This document shows positions 1-8,664 of a stretch of DNA of 64,000 nt, piece after piece. Source of the stretch: an uncultured Pseudokineococcus sp. (GTDB taxonomy: Bacteria > Actinomycetota > Actinomycetes > Actinomycetales > Quadrisphaeraceae); the NCBI RefSeq assembly GCF_947499845.1, contig NZ_CANMPM010000003.1, forward strand, positions 273,909 through 337,908, in the 5' to 3' direction. Numbering within the stretch: the stretch's first letter is position 1; every line of letters starts with the position of its first letter. The notes below the pieces were generated by a model. The model was not told the DNA's origin. It made no database searches and saw only the letters and a program-made list of their open reading frames with translations. The translations under genes and the position numbers were made by a program.

Positions 1-82
1 CGCTCGCCCCGCGGTCGGTCCCCCCGCGTCCGCCCGGGGCGCCGCCCGCGCTGAGACCTGCGGCGACGCGGTCGGAGAGGGG

Positions 83-718
83 CTACGGCAGCCGGCCGCG
101 CCGCAGCACCGGCGTGCCGGCGGCCGCGACGTCGACCGGCGCGGCGGTGCGCAGCTCGGCGGGGCCGACGACGAGCGCGCCGGACGACGTCGGCACGCAG
201 CGCAGCCCGCCCCGCCCGCGCAGGGCGGCGTGCGCGCCCGGGGCGAGCACCTCGTCCATCCACGCGCAGGGCGCCGCGGGCCGGCGCCCGGCCAGCCGCA
301 CCACGCCCCCGCCCGCCTCGCGGCAGTCGAGGGCGAGGTCGGCTCCGACCAGCGCGTCGACCGGGGCGCCGCGCAGGACGACGTTGCGGCGCGGCAGCCG
401 CGGGTCCAGGCCGCCGCCGGGCTGCTCGGCGCCGGGGAGCCCGAGGTCGCGGGCGACCCCCTCGAGCGCCTCCACGGCCATCAGGGTCACGGCGGCGTCA
501 ATGTGGGCCGCGCGGCCGAAGAAGCGGTCGCCCACGACGCCCTTGCCGACGACGACGTCGACGCGCGGCAGCGCCGCCGACGGAGGGTGCGGGGCGCCGT
601 CGCGCGGGCGGCCGAAGTAGTGGTGCTCCGGCGACGCCAGCAGGAGGACCACCTCGACGGAGGTGCGCACCGGGAGGTCCTCGAGCAGGGGCCCGGGGTG
701 CGTCGGGGCGTCAGGCAC
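83..718 (-). CDS. MOSC domain-containing protein
   Basis: Encodes 211 residues from a GTG at 718. The central part has the pattern of a MOSC beta-barrel: a VDVVVGKGVVGDRFFG stretch near residue 50, then a block ending in PRRNVVLRG, then an ACREAGGG-like segment with a Cys followed by an RPAAPCAWMDE stretch holding a second Cys. MOSC domains are the C-terminal module of molybdenum-cofactor sulfurases, and stand-alone MOSC proteins are thought to bind or hand over sulfur or to use the molybdenum cofactor. The exact substrate cannot be read here. The GTG start is chosen because the reading frame upstream of it is low-complexity Arg/Pro/Ser text without protein character. No molybdenum genes are adjacent, and the neighbour at 810 is divergent. 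Confidence 0.8.
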   Translation of the reverse strand: MPDAPTHPGPLLEDLPVRTSVEVVLLLASPEHHYFGRPRDGAPHPPSAALPRVDVVVGKGVVGDRFFGRAAHIDAAVTLMAVEALEGVARDLGLPGAEQPGGGLDPRLPRRNVVLRGAPVDALVGADLALDCREAGGGVVRLAGRRPAAPCAWMDEVLAPGAHAALRGRGGLRCVPTSSGALVVGPAELRTAAPVDVAAAGTPVLRRGRLP

Positions 719-809
719 GGCGCCATCCTCGCGCGCCCCGCAGGTCCCGTGCCGACCAGGGCGGGGTGCGCGGGTGACGGGCGCGGGGGTCCTGGGGTAG
801 GCACGCGGG

Positions 810-1172
810 ATGGCCGACGACCCGCCCGACGAGACCCCGCCCGCCGACCGACCGCCCGGCGGCGGTCCGCGCCGGGGACGGCGCCCGAGCCCGGTGGCGA
901 CCCGCGCGCTCGCCCGCGCGGGTCGCGACGACGACCGCGAGGGCCTCGGGCCGCCGCTGCGGCTGGAGGGCGTCGTCGAGGAGGGCGTCGAGGCCGGTGC
1001 CGTCGTCCTGCGGGAGGCGTCGGGGCGGACGTGGCTGCTCGGCGCCTCGCGGCGCGGCCTCGTCGGCCACCGGGTGCGCGTGGTGGGCGCGGAGCGCCGG
1101 GGCCTCCTGACGACGGCGCAGCAGGGGCCGCCCCTGGCCGTGCGCGAGCTGGAGGACCTCGGGCCGGCCTGA
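810..1172 (+). CDS. Small hypothetical protein
   Basis: A 120-residue protein with a Pro/Gly/Arg-rich disordered first 40 residues, followed by a compact stretch of alternating beta-strand character (LEGVVEEGVEAGAVVLRE, RTWLLGA, GLVGHRVRVVG). This would fit a small beta-barrel, but I do not recognise a family. A TAGGCA hexamer at 798-803 sits 6 nt before the ATG, the arrangement used by leaderless genes elsewhere in this window, which supports both the gene and its start. It stands alone and is divergent from the MOSC gene. Function unknown. Confidence 0.6.
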   Translation: MADDPPDETPPADRPPGGGPRRGRRPSPVATRALARAGRDDDREGLGPPLRLEGVVEEGVEAGAVVLREASGRTWLLGASRRGLVGHRVRVVGAERRGLLTTAQQGPPLAVRELEDLGPA

Positions 1173-1521
1173 GGCTCCTCGTCGGGCTCTCTCCTCGCCG
1201 GGAGCTCGTGGTCCGGCTCCTCCTCGACGCCACGAGACCGACGGACGACGGCGTCACGTCGCCGGGCAGCCACCGTTCGTCGGTCTCGTGGTCCTGTCCC
1301 GCCGTGCGTCGGTCTCGACCACCTCGCCACTGCCCCAGCGCGCACCGGGGCTGGCGACGTCCGTCCGGGCGGTGCGCACAGCGGCGACGCCGTCGGCCCG
1401 GTGCACACCCCCGCCGTCGTCCCGGCCGCTCGCCGCCACGGCTCCCTAGCGTCGCGGCACGTCCTCACCCGGGGACCGGCGCGGACCACGGGCGGTCAGC
1501 GGGAGGCGGAGGAGGAGGCCG
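1173..1521. other. Intergenic region with degenerate inverted repeats
   Basis: About 350 bases without a convincing gene. The middle holds related 22-bp segments in opposite orientation (1230-1251 and 1270-1291), both containing CGTCGGTCTCGTGG or its complement, and a third partial copy with the core CGTCGGTCTCG at 1307-1317. The downstream end holds the Shine-Dalgarno sequence of the next gene (GGAGGAGG at about 1509-1516). No promoter hexamers could be assigned with confidence. Confidence 0.6.
1230..1291. repeat. Inverted pair of ~22-bp intergenic repeats (possible degenerate array)
   Basis: Copy 1 (1230-1251) and copy 2 (1270-1291, opposite strand) match at most positions, and their edges are 40 bp apart with an 18-bp spacer. 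This is close to the 22+19 architecture of the clear arrays at 10.9, 13.2, 55.5 and 59.0 kb. The third partial copy at 1307 is out of phase (29 bp from copy 2), so membership in the same class is tentative. Confidence 0.45.
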
Positions 1522-1992
1522 GTGGTGGCTGCGGGGGTCGAGGCGCTGGTGGGAGCGGCGGTGCCCGCCGCGGCGGCGGCGAGCGGGGCGGCCGCGGCCC
1601 TGAGGCTGGCGGCGGCCGGGGTCGAGCGGGAGGCCGCCGTGGTGCGCGCCGAGGTGGCCCGCGCGCGTGGCGCCGACGCCCCGGGGTGGCGCTCGCGCGC
1701 GGCGGAGGCCTACCGCGCCCGCCTCGCCGAGGTCGTCGCGCGCGGGGCGCGCGACGCGGGCGCCCTCGACGAGCTCGCACGGGCTCTGCGGGCGCACGCG
1801 GCCGGTGCGGAGGCCCGGGCGGAGGCCGTGGTCGCGGCGGTGGCGACGGCGTCGGCGCTCGCGGACCGGGCGGCGCAGGAGGGCGAGGAGCTCGGGCCGC
1901 GCCTGCTGCGACGCGCCGAGGGGGTGCTCGAGGAGGCCCTGCGGGCGGTCGGGGGCCGGGCCGCCGCGCTGGCCGACGGAGCCCGGTGGTGA
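1522..1992 (+). CDS. WXG100-like helical protein
   Basis: A 156-residue, strongly Ala-rich and predicted all-helical protein. A GWRSRAAEAYRARLAEV stretch near residue 55 resembles the W-x-(G/S)-x-AA region and following helix of WXG100/ESX-type proteins, and a long second helix (ELARALRAHAAGAEARAEAVV) follows. The start is GTG 1522 with a strong GGAGGAGG about 6 nt upstream; a second in-frame GTG follows directly. Its stop overlaps the start of the downstream hydrolase by GTGA, implying coupled translation and probably a complex or shared pathway. The WXG assignment rests on pattern resemblance only. A generic helical partner protein is the alternative. Confidence 0.65.
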   Translation: MVAAGVEALVGAAVPAAAAASGAAAALRLAAAGVEREAAVVRAEVARARGADAPGWRSRAAEAYRARLAEVVARGARDAGALDELARALRAHAAGAEARAEAVVAAVATASALADRAAQEGEELGPRLLRRAEGVLEEALRAVGGRAAALADGARW

Positions 1993-3854
1993 GCCCGGTC
2001 GTGAGCCCGAACGGGAGGACGGTGGTCGGCCCTGCGGCGGGACCGGCCGGGAGCGCCCTGACCGGTGCCCTGGTGGAGGAGCTGGCGGGCGCGGTGGTGG
2101 ACCGAGCCGTGGGACCGGGGGTCGGCACGGGGATCACCACGGGGAGCGGCGCGGGAGGCGGCGCGGGACGCGAGGACGAGGTGCTCGTCGTGCGGGGCGG
2201 CGCCGGCGGCCTGGTCGCCGACGGACTGGCCATGGCCGGGGCGGCGCAGGTGCTGCACCGCAGCGCCCTGGTCCTGGGCGAGGTCGGGGCGGACGTCGTC
2301 GCGCTGGTGGCGCGGGCGGCGCTGACAGCGGCCCCGGTCGTCGACCCGGCGGGCGCGGGAGCGGTGGCGCAGGCCCTCGCCGTCGCCGTGGGCCCGGGCG
2401 GGACGGGCGGCACGGCGGCGGCCTGCGGGGCCCTGGCCGCACGCCTGGCCGTGGCGGGTGCGGCCTACGAGGAGGCCGAGGGGCTCGTGGACCGCTCCCT
2501 CGCCCGCCTCCGCGGCGGCGCGGCCGCGGCGGCGGGCAGCGCGCTGGGGGCCGCGGCCCGCCGACCCGAGGTCTGGGCGGCCAGCGGCTCCACGGTGCTC
2601 GTGGCGGCCTCCGCCACCGCCCTCGTGTGGGTGGCCGTGCGGGGCGGCGGCCTGGTGGGCGAGGTGGGGGACGCCGCCGCGGGCGCCCTCGCCGACGGGC
2701 GGCTCGACCCCCGCGAGCGCGCGGCCCTCTCGGCGTCCGCGGCGGCGATGCCCGACGCCCTCGAGGTGCTGGCGCGCGAGGACGCGGCGGCGGCCGGCGG
2801 CGCCCTCGCCGCCGAGGCCTCCCGTCTGGCCGCGCAGCACCCGCGGGCCCTGCAGCACCTCGTCGCCGCGCTGCCGCCCCTGCTCGCCGCGGCGGCGCGG
2901 GGCGGGGGAGGTGGGCCGCGGCCCTCCGCCACCGCGACGGCGCTGCCGCACGGCGACCGCTGGGCCTGGCCGCCCCGCGACGTCGCGGACCTCGCCGCCG
3001 GCGTCGCGGTGCTCGCGGCGCAGGACGGCGCGCTCCGCCCGACCCGCGTCGAGGTCCGCGCGGCCGGCCCGGCCCGGTCCGTCACCCCGGCGCGCGGCAC
3101 CGCGGACCTGCTGGCGCGCGCCCGCCCCATGGCCGGGGGCGGGGCCCTCAGCCCCGCGGGGCGGGCGACGAGCGCCGCGCCGATCGCCGTCGAGCGGGTC
3201 GTCGACGCGGCGGGCGCGCGGCGGTGGGTCGTCGTCCTGCCGCCCACGCAGACGACGGCGGCGCCGTGGGACGAGGTGACGACCAACCCCGCCGACCTCG
3301 GCACGGACCTGCGCGGGGTCGGCGAGCTGCCCACGGCCATGACCCGCGCGGCCGTGGAGGCCATGGACCGGGCGGGCGTGGCGCCCGACGAGCCGGTGCT
3401 CCTCGTCGGCTACAGCCAGGGCGGCATCACCGCGGCCCAGCTCGCCGCCGACCCGGCGCTGCGCTCGCGCTTCGCCGTGGACGCCGTCCTCACCGCCGGG
3501 GCGCCCGTGGGCGGCCTCGACGTGCCGCCGGACGTCGCCGTCCTGTCGCTCGAGCACGAGGAGGACTGGATCGCGAGCCTGGAGGGCGCCGACGCGCCGG
3601 CGACGCCGTCGCGGACGACGGTGCTGCGCGACCTGCCGGACGCGGCCACGGCGCCCGGGCCGGGGGAGCCGGCGGACGGCATGGCCGGCCACGACCTGGG
3701 GCGCTACCGCGAGACGGCGGCCCTCGTCGACGCCTCCGACGACCCCTCGCTCGTCACCTGGCGCGCCCGGGTGGCGCCCTACCTCGCCGGGGAGGGCACG
3801 ACGGCGAGCGCCCGCCTCTTCCTCGCGGAGCGGCGTCCCCCGGGGGGCGGGTGA
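1989..3854 (+). CDS. Alpha/beta hydrolase with helical N-terminal region
   Basis: Encodes 621 residues from GTG 1989, whose GTGA overlaps the stop of the preceding gene. The first ~330 residues are Ala/Gly-rich helices that include one hydrophobic segment (STVLVAASATALVWVAV, about residue 200). The C-terminal third is an alpha/beta-hydrolase domain: the nucleophile elbow is VGYSQGGITAAQLAA (Ser at about 477), a likely acid lies in the LEHEEDW segment, and a likely His is in MAGHDLGRY. The architecture resembles actinobacterial PGAP1/PPE-type esterases encoded beside WXG-like proteins. A membrane-anchored or exported lipase/esterase is the best reading; the substrate is unknown. No ESX secretion machinery is present in the window. 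Confidence 0.75.
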   Translation: MSPVVSPNGRTVVGPAAGPAGSALTGALVEELAGAVVDRAVGPGVGTGITTGSGAGGGAGREDEVLVVRGGAGGLVADGLAMAGAAQVLHRSALVLGEVGADVVALVARAALTAAPVVDPAGAGAVAQALAVAVGPGGTGGTAAACGALAARLAVAGAAYEEAEGLVDRSLARLRGGAAAAAGSALGAAARRPEVWAASGSTVLVAASATALVWVAVRGGGLVGEVGDAAAGALADGRLDPRERAALSASAAAMPDALEVLAREDAAAAGGALAAEASRLAAQHPRALQHLVAALPPLLAAAARGGGGGPRPSATATALPHGDRWAWPPRDVADLAAGVAVLAAQDGALRPTRVEVRAAGPARSVTPARGTADLLARARPMAGGGALSPAGRATSAAPIAVERVVDAAGARRWVVVLPPTQTTAAPWDEVTTNPADLGTDLRGVGELPTAMTRAAVEAMDRAGVAPDEPVLLVGYSQGGITAAQLAADPALRSRFAVDAVLTAGAPVGGLDVPPDVAVLSLEHEEDWIASLEGADAPATPSRTTVLRDLPDAATAPGPGEPADGMAGHDLGRYRETAALVDASDDPSLVTWRARVAPYLAGEGTTASARLFLAERRPPGGG

Positions 3855-3886
3855 GGGGAGCGGGGAGCCGCCCGGACCCGCGCGGC

Positions 3887-3904
3887 GCCCCGTCGCGACG
3901 GGGC
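3887..3904. terminator. Palindromic hairpin after the hydrolase gene
   Basis: An 18-bp perfect palindrome, GCCCCGTCGCGACGGGGC, 33 bp after the hydrolase stop and before galE. There is no T-tract, as is common in high-GC actinomycetes. It probably acts as a terminator. Confidence 0.5.
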
Positions 3905-4014
3905 GGGCTGGCAGGATCGCCGCGGCCGGGGCTGGCTGGCCGGCACGGGCTGGAGGGCACGAGCCACCGGGTGAAGGGCGCGGGTCCCGAGGCGCCACGA
4001 GACGAGGAGAGCGC

Positions 4015-4986
4015 ATGAGCTGGCTGGTGACGGGCGGGGCCGGGTACATCGGCGCCCACGTCGTGGACGCGTTCCGCGAGGCCGGGCTCGGCTGCGTCGT
4101 GCTCGACGACCTGTCCTCGGGCGTGGCGGGCTTCGTGCCGGAGGACGTGCCGATGGTCCGCGCCGACCTCCTCGACGGCGCCGCGGTCGAGCGGGCGCTG
4201 CGCGAGCACGAGGTCACCGGCGTGGTGCACCTCGCGGGCTTCAAGTACGCCGGCGTCTCCGTCCAGCGCCCGCTGCACACGTACACGCAGAACGTCACGG
4301 CCATGGTCTCCCTGCTCCGGGCGATGGACGCCGCCGGCGTCGACCGCTGCGTCTTCTCCTCCAGCGCCGCCGTCTACGGGACGCCGCCCGACGACGTCGT
4401 CACCGAGGCGACGCCCACGCGCCCGGAGTCGCCCTACGGCGAGAGCAAGCTCGCGGGGGAGTGGCTGCTGCGCGACGTCGCCCGCGCGAGCGGCCTGCGG
4501 GCCACGAGCCTGCGGTACTTCAACGTCGTCGGCTCCGGGCGCCCCGAGCTCTACGACGCGAGCCCGCACAACCTCTTCCCGCTCGTGCTCTCCGCCCTCG
4601 CGGAGGGGCGCACGCCCGTCATCCGGGGCACGGACTACCCGACGCCCGACGGGACCTGCGTGCGCGACTACGTCCACGTCGCCGACCTCGCCCGCAGCCA
4701 CGTGGCCGCGGCCCGGCGCCTCGAGGCGGGCGACGCCGTCGAGCCGGTCTACAACCTCGGCAGCGGGGACGGCGCGTCCGTGCGCGAGATCATGAGCGCC
4801 GTCGCCCGCGTGACGGGCGTCGACTTCACCCCCGAGGAGGCCGACCGGCGCCCCGGGGACCCGCCGCGGATCGTCGCCCGCGGCGACCTCGCGGCCCGCG
4901 ACCTCGACTGGGCCATGCGCCACGACCTCGACGACATGGTCGCCGGGGCCTGGGCGGCCCAGCAGCGCGCCCAGCGGGAGGGCTGA
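4015..4986 (+). CDS. galE: UDP-glucose 4-epimerase
   Basis: A 323-residue short-chain dehydrogenase-type epimerase. It interconverts UDP-glucose and UDP-galactose in the cytosol, feeding galactose catabolism (Leloir pathway) and surface-glycan synthesis. The N-terminal NAD-binding motif is TGGAGYIG at residues 6-13. The catalytic dyad YxxxK is Tyr141/Lys145 in SPYGESK, with the preceding SSSAAVYG serine cluster. The NVVGSG and substrate-binding CVRDYVHVADLA motifs, typical of GalE, are present. Length matches the family (~325-340). The ATG follows a GAGGAG ribosome binding site. A TGGCAGGAT -10-like segment lies at about 3909. No other galactose genes are adjacent. Confidence 0.93.
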   Translation: MSWLVTGGAGYIGAHVVDAFREAGLGCVVLDDLSSGVAGFVPEDVPMVRADLLDGAAVERALREHEVTGVVHLAGFKYAGVSVQRPLHTYTQNVTAMVSLLRAMDAAGVDRCVFSSSAAVYGTPPDDVVTEATPTRPESPYGESKLAGEWLLRDVARASGLRATSLRYFNVVGSGRPELYDASPHNLFPLVLSALAEGRTPVIRGTDYPTPDGTCVRDYVHVADLARSHVAAARRLEAGDAVEPVYNLGSGDGASVREIMSAVARVTGVDFTPEEADRRPGDPPRIVARGDLAARDLDWAMRHDLDDMVAGAWAAQQRAQREG

Positions 4987-5053
4987 GCCGGCCGCCGCGC
5001 GCCCCGCCGCCGGAGGCGCGTCGCGGCGCCCCGGCGGGTCCGGGCCGCCGACC

Positions 5054-5059
5054 TAGGCT
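5054..5059 (+). promoter_or_regulatory. -10 box for leaderless aminotransferase transcript
   Basis: TAGGCT matches the actinobacterial TANNNT -10 consensus and ends 8 nt before the ATG at 5068, so transcription would begin at or next to the start codon. Confidence 0.55.
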
Positions 5060-5067
5060 GCGGGGCC

Positions 5068-6150
5068 ATGACGACGCTGCACCCGCGCCTGCGCGCGGTC
5101 CTCGACGACGTGCCCGCGTACGTGCCGGGGCGCCCGCCGCAGGCGCTCGACGGGCTGGTGCCGTACAAGCTGGCGAGCAACGAGAACCCGTTCCCGCCGC
5201 TGCCGTCGGTCGTCGACGTCGTCGCGCGGGCGGCGGCGAGCGCCAACCGCTACCCGGACATGCTCAGCACCGAGCTCGTCGCCGCGGTGGCGCGCCACGA
5301 CGGCGTCCCGCCCGAGCACGTCGTCGCCGGGCCCGGCAGCGTCGGCGTGCTGAGCCAGGTGCTCACGGCGGTCGCGAGCGCCGGCGACGAGGTCGTGCAC
5401 GCCTGGCGCTCCTTCGAGGCCTACCCCATCGTCGTCCGCCTCACCGGGGCCGAGCCGGTCCCCGTGCCGCTGCTGCCCGACGGGCGGCACGACCTCCCGG
5501 CGATGGCGGCCGCCGTCACCGAGCGCACGCGCCTCGTGCTCGTCTGCAGCCCCAACAACCCCACGGGGCCGGCCGTCACGGCGGAGGAGCTCGAGGCCTT
5601 CCTCGACGCCGTGCCGCGCGACGTCCTCGTCGTCCTCGACGAGGCCTACCGCGAGTTCGTGCGGCCGGAGGCGGGGGCGCCCGACGCGGTCGCGCTGCAC
5701 CTCGAGCGCCCGAACCTCGTCGTGCTGCGCACCTTCTCCAAGGCGTACGGGCTCGCGGGCCTGCGCGTCGGCTACGGCCTGGCGCACCCCGTCGTCGCCG
5801 ACGCCCTGCGCAAGACGGCCATCCCCTTCGGCGTCAGCACCCTCGCGCAGGCGGCCGCCGTCGCCTCGCTCGAGGCGGAGGACGAGCTGCTCGAGCGCGT
5901 CCGGTCCATCGTCGCCGAGCGCGAGCGCGTCGCCGCGGCCCTCGCCGAGCAGGGGTGGGAGGTGCCCTCGACGGAGGCGAACTTCGTGTGGATGCCGGTC
6001 GGCGAGCGCGCCGGCGAGCTCGCCGAGGCGTGCAGCGCGGTGGGCCTGTCGGTGCGCGCCTTCGCCGGTGACGGCGTGCGGGTGAGCATCGCCGAGCCCG
6101 AGGCCGGGGACCGGTTCCTCGAGGTGACCGCCTCCTTCCCGCGGGGCTGA
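5068..6150 (+). CDS. hisC: Histidinol-phosphate / aromatic aminotransferase
   Basis: A 360-residue fold-type I PLP aminotransferase of the HisC/Pat group. Visible motifs are [11 protein letters not shown] near residue 33, CSPNNPTGP (about 170), DEAYREF, the PLP-binding Lys225 in [16 protein letters not shown], and a C-terminal VRVSIAEP arginine region. Such enzymes transaminate histidinol phosphate or aromatic 2-oxoacids with glutamate. It lies outside a his operon and directly before branched-chain oxoacid dehydrogenase genes, so an aromatic or branched-chain aminotransferase role (Pat-like) is as likely as histidine synthesis. The transcript looks leaderless (TAGGCT 8 nt upstream). Confidence 0.87.
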   Translation: MTTLHPRLRAVLDDVPAYVPGRPPQALDGLVPYKLASNENPFPPLPSVVDVVARAAASANRYPDMLSTELVAAVARHDGVPPEHVVAGPGSVGVLSQVLTAVASAGDEVVHAWRSFEAYPIVVRLTGAEPVPVPLLPDGRHDLPAMAAAVTERTRLVLVCSPNNPTGPAVTAEELEAFLDAVPRDVLVVLDEAYREFVRPEAGAPDAVALHLERPNLVVLRTFSKAYGLAGLRVGYGLAHPVVADALRKTAIPFGVSTLAQAAAVASLEAEDELLERVRSIVAERERVAAALAEQGWEVPSTEANFVWMPVGERAGELAEACSAVGLSVRAFAGDGVRVSIAEPEAGDRFLEVTASFPRG

Positions 6151-6177
6151 GGGGCGCCCGGACGGCGTCGGCGCCCC
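6151..6177. terminator. Stem-loop after aminotransferase gene
   Basis: GGGGCGCC (6151-6158) pairs with GGCGCCCC (6170-6177), directly after the aminotransferase stop. Likely terminator without a T-tract. Confidence 0.5.
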
Positions 6178-6293
6178 ACTCGGGAGCCCGCGGCGGGCGC
6201 CGCGCGCCCGTCGTCCTCCACCGGCGCCCCACCGGGCCGCCCGGGCCCGCGCGCGGCGGTCGGACGGGGCCGAGGGCGCCCCCGACGCCGGAG

Positions 6294-6299
6294 TACCGT
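6294..6299 (+). promoter_or_regulatory. Possible -10 box of the oxoacid dehydrogenase operon
   Basis: TACCGT (TANNNT) lies 62 bp upstream of the GTG at 6362. A transcript from here would have a ~60-nt leader ending in a GAGGGAGGG ribosome binding site. No clear -35 was identified. Confidence 0.4.
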
Positions 6300-6361
6300 G
6301 CCCCGCTGGATCGCCCGAGCACCGGGTCGAGCAGCGAGCGCAGGCCGCCGAGGGAGGGCAC

Positions 6362-7555
6362 GTGACGTCGTCGACGGGCCGCACAGCCACCGCCTCCACC
6401 CCGTCCGCCGCGGGTGGGTCGCCCGCCGCGGCCGGGCCGATGCACGTCGTGCAGATGCTCACGCCGGACGGGCGGCGCGTCGACCACGAGGAGGACCCGG
6501 CCCTCGCGGCCCACGCGGCGACTCTCACGGCCGAGGACCTGCGCGGCATGTACCGCGACATGGCCCTCGCCCGGCGCGTCGACGTCGAGGCCACGGCGCT
6601 GCAGCGCCAGGGCGAGCTCGGCCTGTGGGCGAGCCTGCTCGGCCAGGAGGCCGCGCAGGTGGGCTCGGCCCGGGCGACGCTGCCGCAGGACAGGCTCTTC
6701 CCGACCTACCGCGAGCACGCCGTCGCGATGGTGCGCGGGGTCGACCCCGCGCAGGTCCTCTCCCTCTTCCGCGGCGTGGACCGCGGCGGCTGGGACGTCG
6801 AGGCCACCGGCCTCAGCCCGTACGCGCTCGTCATCGGCAGCCAGACCCTGCACGCGACCGGCTACGCCATGGGCGTCCAGCGCGACGGGGCCGTGGGCAC
6901 GGGCGACCCGGCCCGGGACGCCTGCGTGCTCGCCTACTTCGGCGACGGCGCGAGCAGCCAGGGCGACGTCAACGAGGCCTTCGTCTTCGCCACCGCCTAC
7001 CAGGCGCCCGTCGTCTTCGTCTGCCAGAACAACCAGTGGGCCATCTCCGTGCCGGCGGAGCGGCAGACGCGCGTGCCCATCGCCCAGCGCGCCAGCGGCT
7101 TCGGCTTCCCGGGCGTCCGCGTCGACGGCAACGACGTCGTCGCCTGCTACGCCGTCGTGCGCGCGGCCGCCGAGCGGGCGCGCGCCGGCGAGGGGCCGAC
7201 GCTCGTCGAGGCCTTCACGTACCGGATGGGCGCCCACACGACCTCCGACGACCCGGGGCGCTACCGGCCCTCGGTCGAGGTGGAGCAGTGGCGCGCCCGC
7301 GACCCGCTCACCCGGCTCGAGGCGCACCTGCGCCGCGACCACGGCGCGGACGACGCCTTCTTCGCCGACGTCGCGCGCGAGGGCGACACCGCGGCGTCGC
7401 GGCTGCGGCGGGCGGTGCTCGAGATGCCCGACCCGGAGCCGGGCTCGATGTTCGACCACGCCTACGCGGCGGAGCACCCCCAGGTCGAGGAGGAGCGCGC
7501 CTGGTACGCCGCCTACCTCGCGGGCCTGGACGGCGAGGAGGGGCGCACGGCATGA
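6362..7555 (+). CDS. bkdA: 2-oxoacid dehydrogenase E1 alpha subunit (branched-chain type)
   Basis: A 397-residue thiamine-diphosphate-dependent decarboxylase subunit; with E1beta it decarboxylates branched-chain 2-oxoacids (or pyruvate) and passes the acyl group to E2 lipoate. The ThDP/Mg motif runs from GDGASSQGDVNEAF to QNNQWAISVP (GDG...NN). RLFPTYREH and the phosphorylation-loop-like YRMGAHTTSDDPGRYR are characteristic of the E1alpha family. GTG start behind GAGGGAGGG. The N-terminal ~30 residues are a low-complexity Ser/Thr/Ala extension. First gene of the E1alpha-E1beta-E2 operon; the gene ends in an ATGA overlap with E1beta. Branched-chain rather than pyruvate specificity is inferred from the separate E1alpha/E1beta organisation and is not certain. 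Confidence 0.88.
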   Translation: MTSSTGRTATASTPSAAGGSPAAAGPMHVVQMLTPDGRRVDHEEDPALAAHAATLTAEDLRGMYRDMALARRVDVEATALQRQGELGLWASLLGQEAAQVGSARATLPQDRLFPTYREHAVAMVRGVDPAQVLSLFRGVDRGGWDVEATGLSPYALVIGSQTLHATGYAMGVQRDGAVGTGDPARDACVLAYFGDGASSQGDVNEAFVFATAYQAPVVFVCQNNQWAISVPAERQTRVPIAQRASGFGFPGVRVDGNDVVACYAVVRAAAERARAGEGPTLVEAFTYRMGAHTTSDDPGRYRPSVEVEQWRARDPLTRLEAHLRRDHGADDAFFADVAREGDTAASRLRRAVLEMPDPEPGSMFDHAYAAEHPQVEEERAWYAAYLAGLDGEEGRTA

Positions 7556-8565
7556 GCGAGGGCACCGGGACGGGTGACGGCGGGCGCGGGCCCGAGCGGG
7601 TCACCATGGCGCGCGCGCTCAACCTGGGGCTGCGCGCCGCGATGGAGCGCGAGCCGAAGGTCCTCGTCATGGGCGAGGACATCGGGGCCCTCGGCGGGGT
7701 CTTCCGGGTCACCGAGGGGCTCGCCAAGGACTTCGGCGAGGAGCGCGTCGTCGACACACCGCTGGCCGAGGCCGGCATCGTCGGCACGGCCATCGGCCTG
7801 GCGATGCGGGGCTACCGGCCCGTCTGCGAGATCCAGTTCGACGGCTTCGTCTTCCCCGCCTACGACCAGATCGTCACCCAGCTGGCGAAGATGACCCACC
7901 GCAGCCGCGGGACGCTGACGATGCCCGTCGTCATCCGCATCCCCTACGGCGGGGGCATCGGGGCCGTCGAGCACCACAGCGAGTCGCCGGAGGCGCTCTT
8001 CGCCCACCACACGGGCCTTCGGTGCGTGAGCCCGTCGAACGCCGTCGACGCCTACTGGATGATCCAGCAGGCGATCGCCTCGCCCGACCCCGTGATCTTC
8101 TTCGAGCCCAAGCGGCACTACTGGGACAAGGCCGAGCTCCACGCGTCGGCCGAGCCCTACCCGCTGCACCGGGCGCGGGTCGTCCGGCCGGGCACGGACG
8201 TCACCGTCGTCGCCTACGGGCCCACCGTCCCGCTGGCGCTGCGCGCGGCCGACGCCGCCGCCGAGGAGGGCCGCAGCCTCGAGGTCGTCGACCTCCGCTC
8301 GATCTCCCCGCTCGACCTCGCTCCCGTCGAGGAGTCCGTGCGCCGCACCGGCCGCTGCGTCGTCGCGCACGAGGCGCCCGTCTTCCTCGGCCTCGGCGCC
8401 GAGGTGGCCGCCCGCGTCACCGAGCGCTGCTTCTACTCCCTCGAGGCGCCCGTGCTGCGGGTCGGCGGGTTCTCGGTGCCCTACCCGGCCGCGCGCCTGG
8501 AGGAGGAGTACCTGCCCGACGCCGACCGCCTGCTCGAGGCCGTGGACCGGGTGCTCGACACCTGA
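7552..8565 (+). CDS. bkdB: 2-oxoacid dehydrogenase E1 beta subunit
   Basis: A 337-residue E1beta transketolase-like subunit. Start ATG 7552 overlaps the E1alpha stop (ATGA). Typical motifs: VLVMGEDIGALGGVFRVTEGL (cofactor-side Glu), PLAEAGIVGTAIGLAMRGYRPVCEIQF, IPYGGGIGAVEHHSES, and C-terminal VVDLRSISPLD and HEAPVFLGLGAEVAA. It forms the alpha2beta2 E1 component with the upstream gene. Length and all conserved blocks match pyruvate/branched-chain E1beta proteins. Confidence 0.92.
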   Translation: MSEGTGTGDGGRGPERVTMARALNLGLRAAMEREPKVLVMGEDIGALGGVFRVTEGLAKDFGEERVVDTPLAEAGIVGTAIGLAMRGYRPVCEIQFDGFVFPAYDQIVTQLAKMTHRSRGTLTMPVVIRIPYGGGIGAVEHHSESPEALFAHHTGLRCVSPSNAVDAYWMIQQAIASPDPVIFFEPKRHYWDKAELHASAEPYPLHRARVVRPGTDVTVVAYGPTVPLALRAADAAAEEGRSLEVVDLRSISPLDLAPVEESVRRTGRCVVAHEAPVFLGLGAEVAARVTERCFYSLEAPVLRVGGFSVPYPAARLEEEYLPDADRLLEAVDRVLDT

Positions 8566-8664
8566 CGCGTCCGGCCCGCCGCCCTGCGCCACACTGGCGC
8601 TGCTCGCGGCAGGCGCAGCTCAGACGACCGGCGGCCCGGCCGCCCCGAGGCTCAGGAGGACCGC

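Noticed and set aside
1710..4304. Long open frames antisense to the hydrolase, recBCD, nrdAB and other genes
   Set aside because: High GC removes stop codons from all frames. These translations are Arg/Pro/Ala/Gly-rich without domain motifs and overlap well-supported genes on the other strand.
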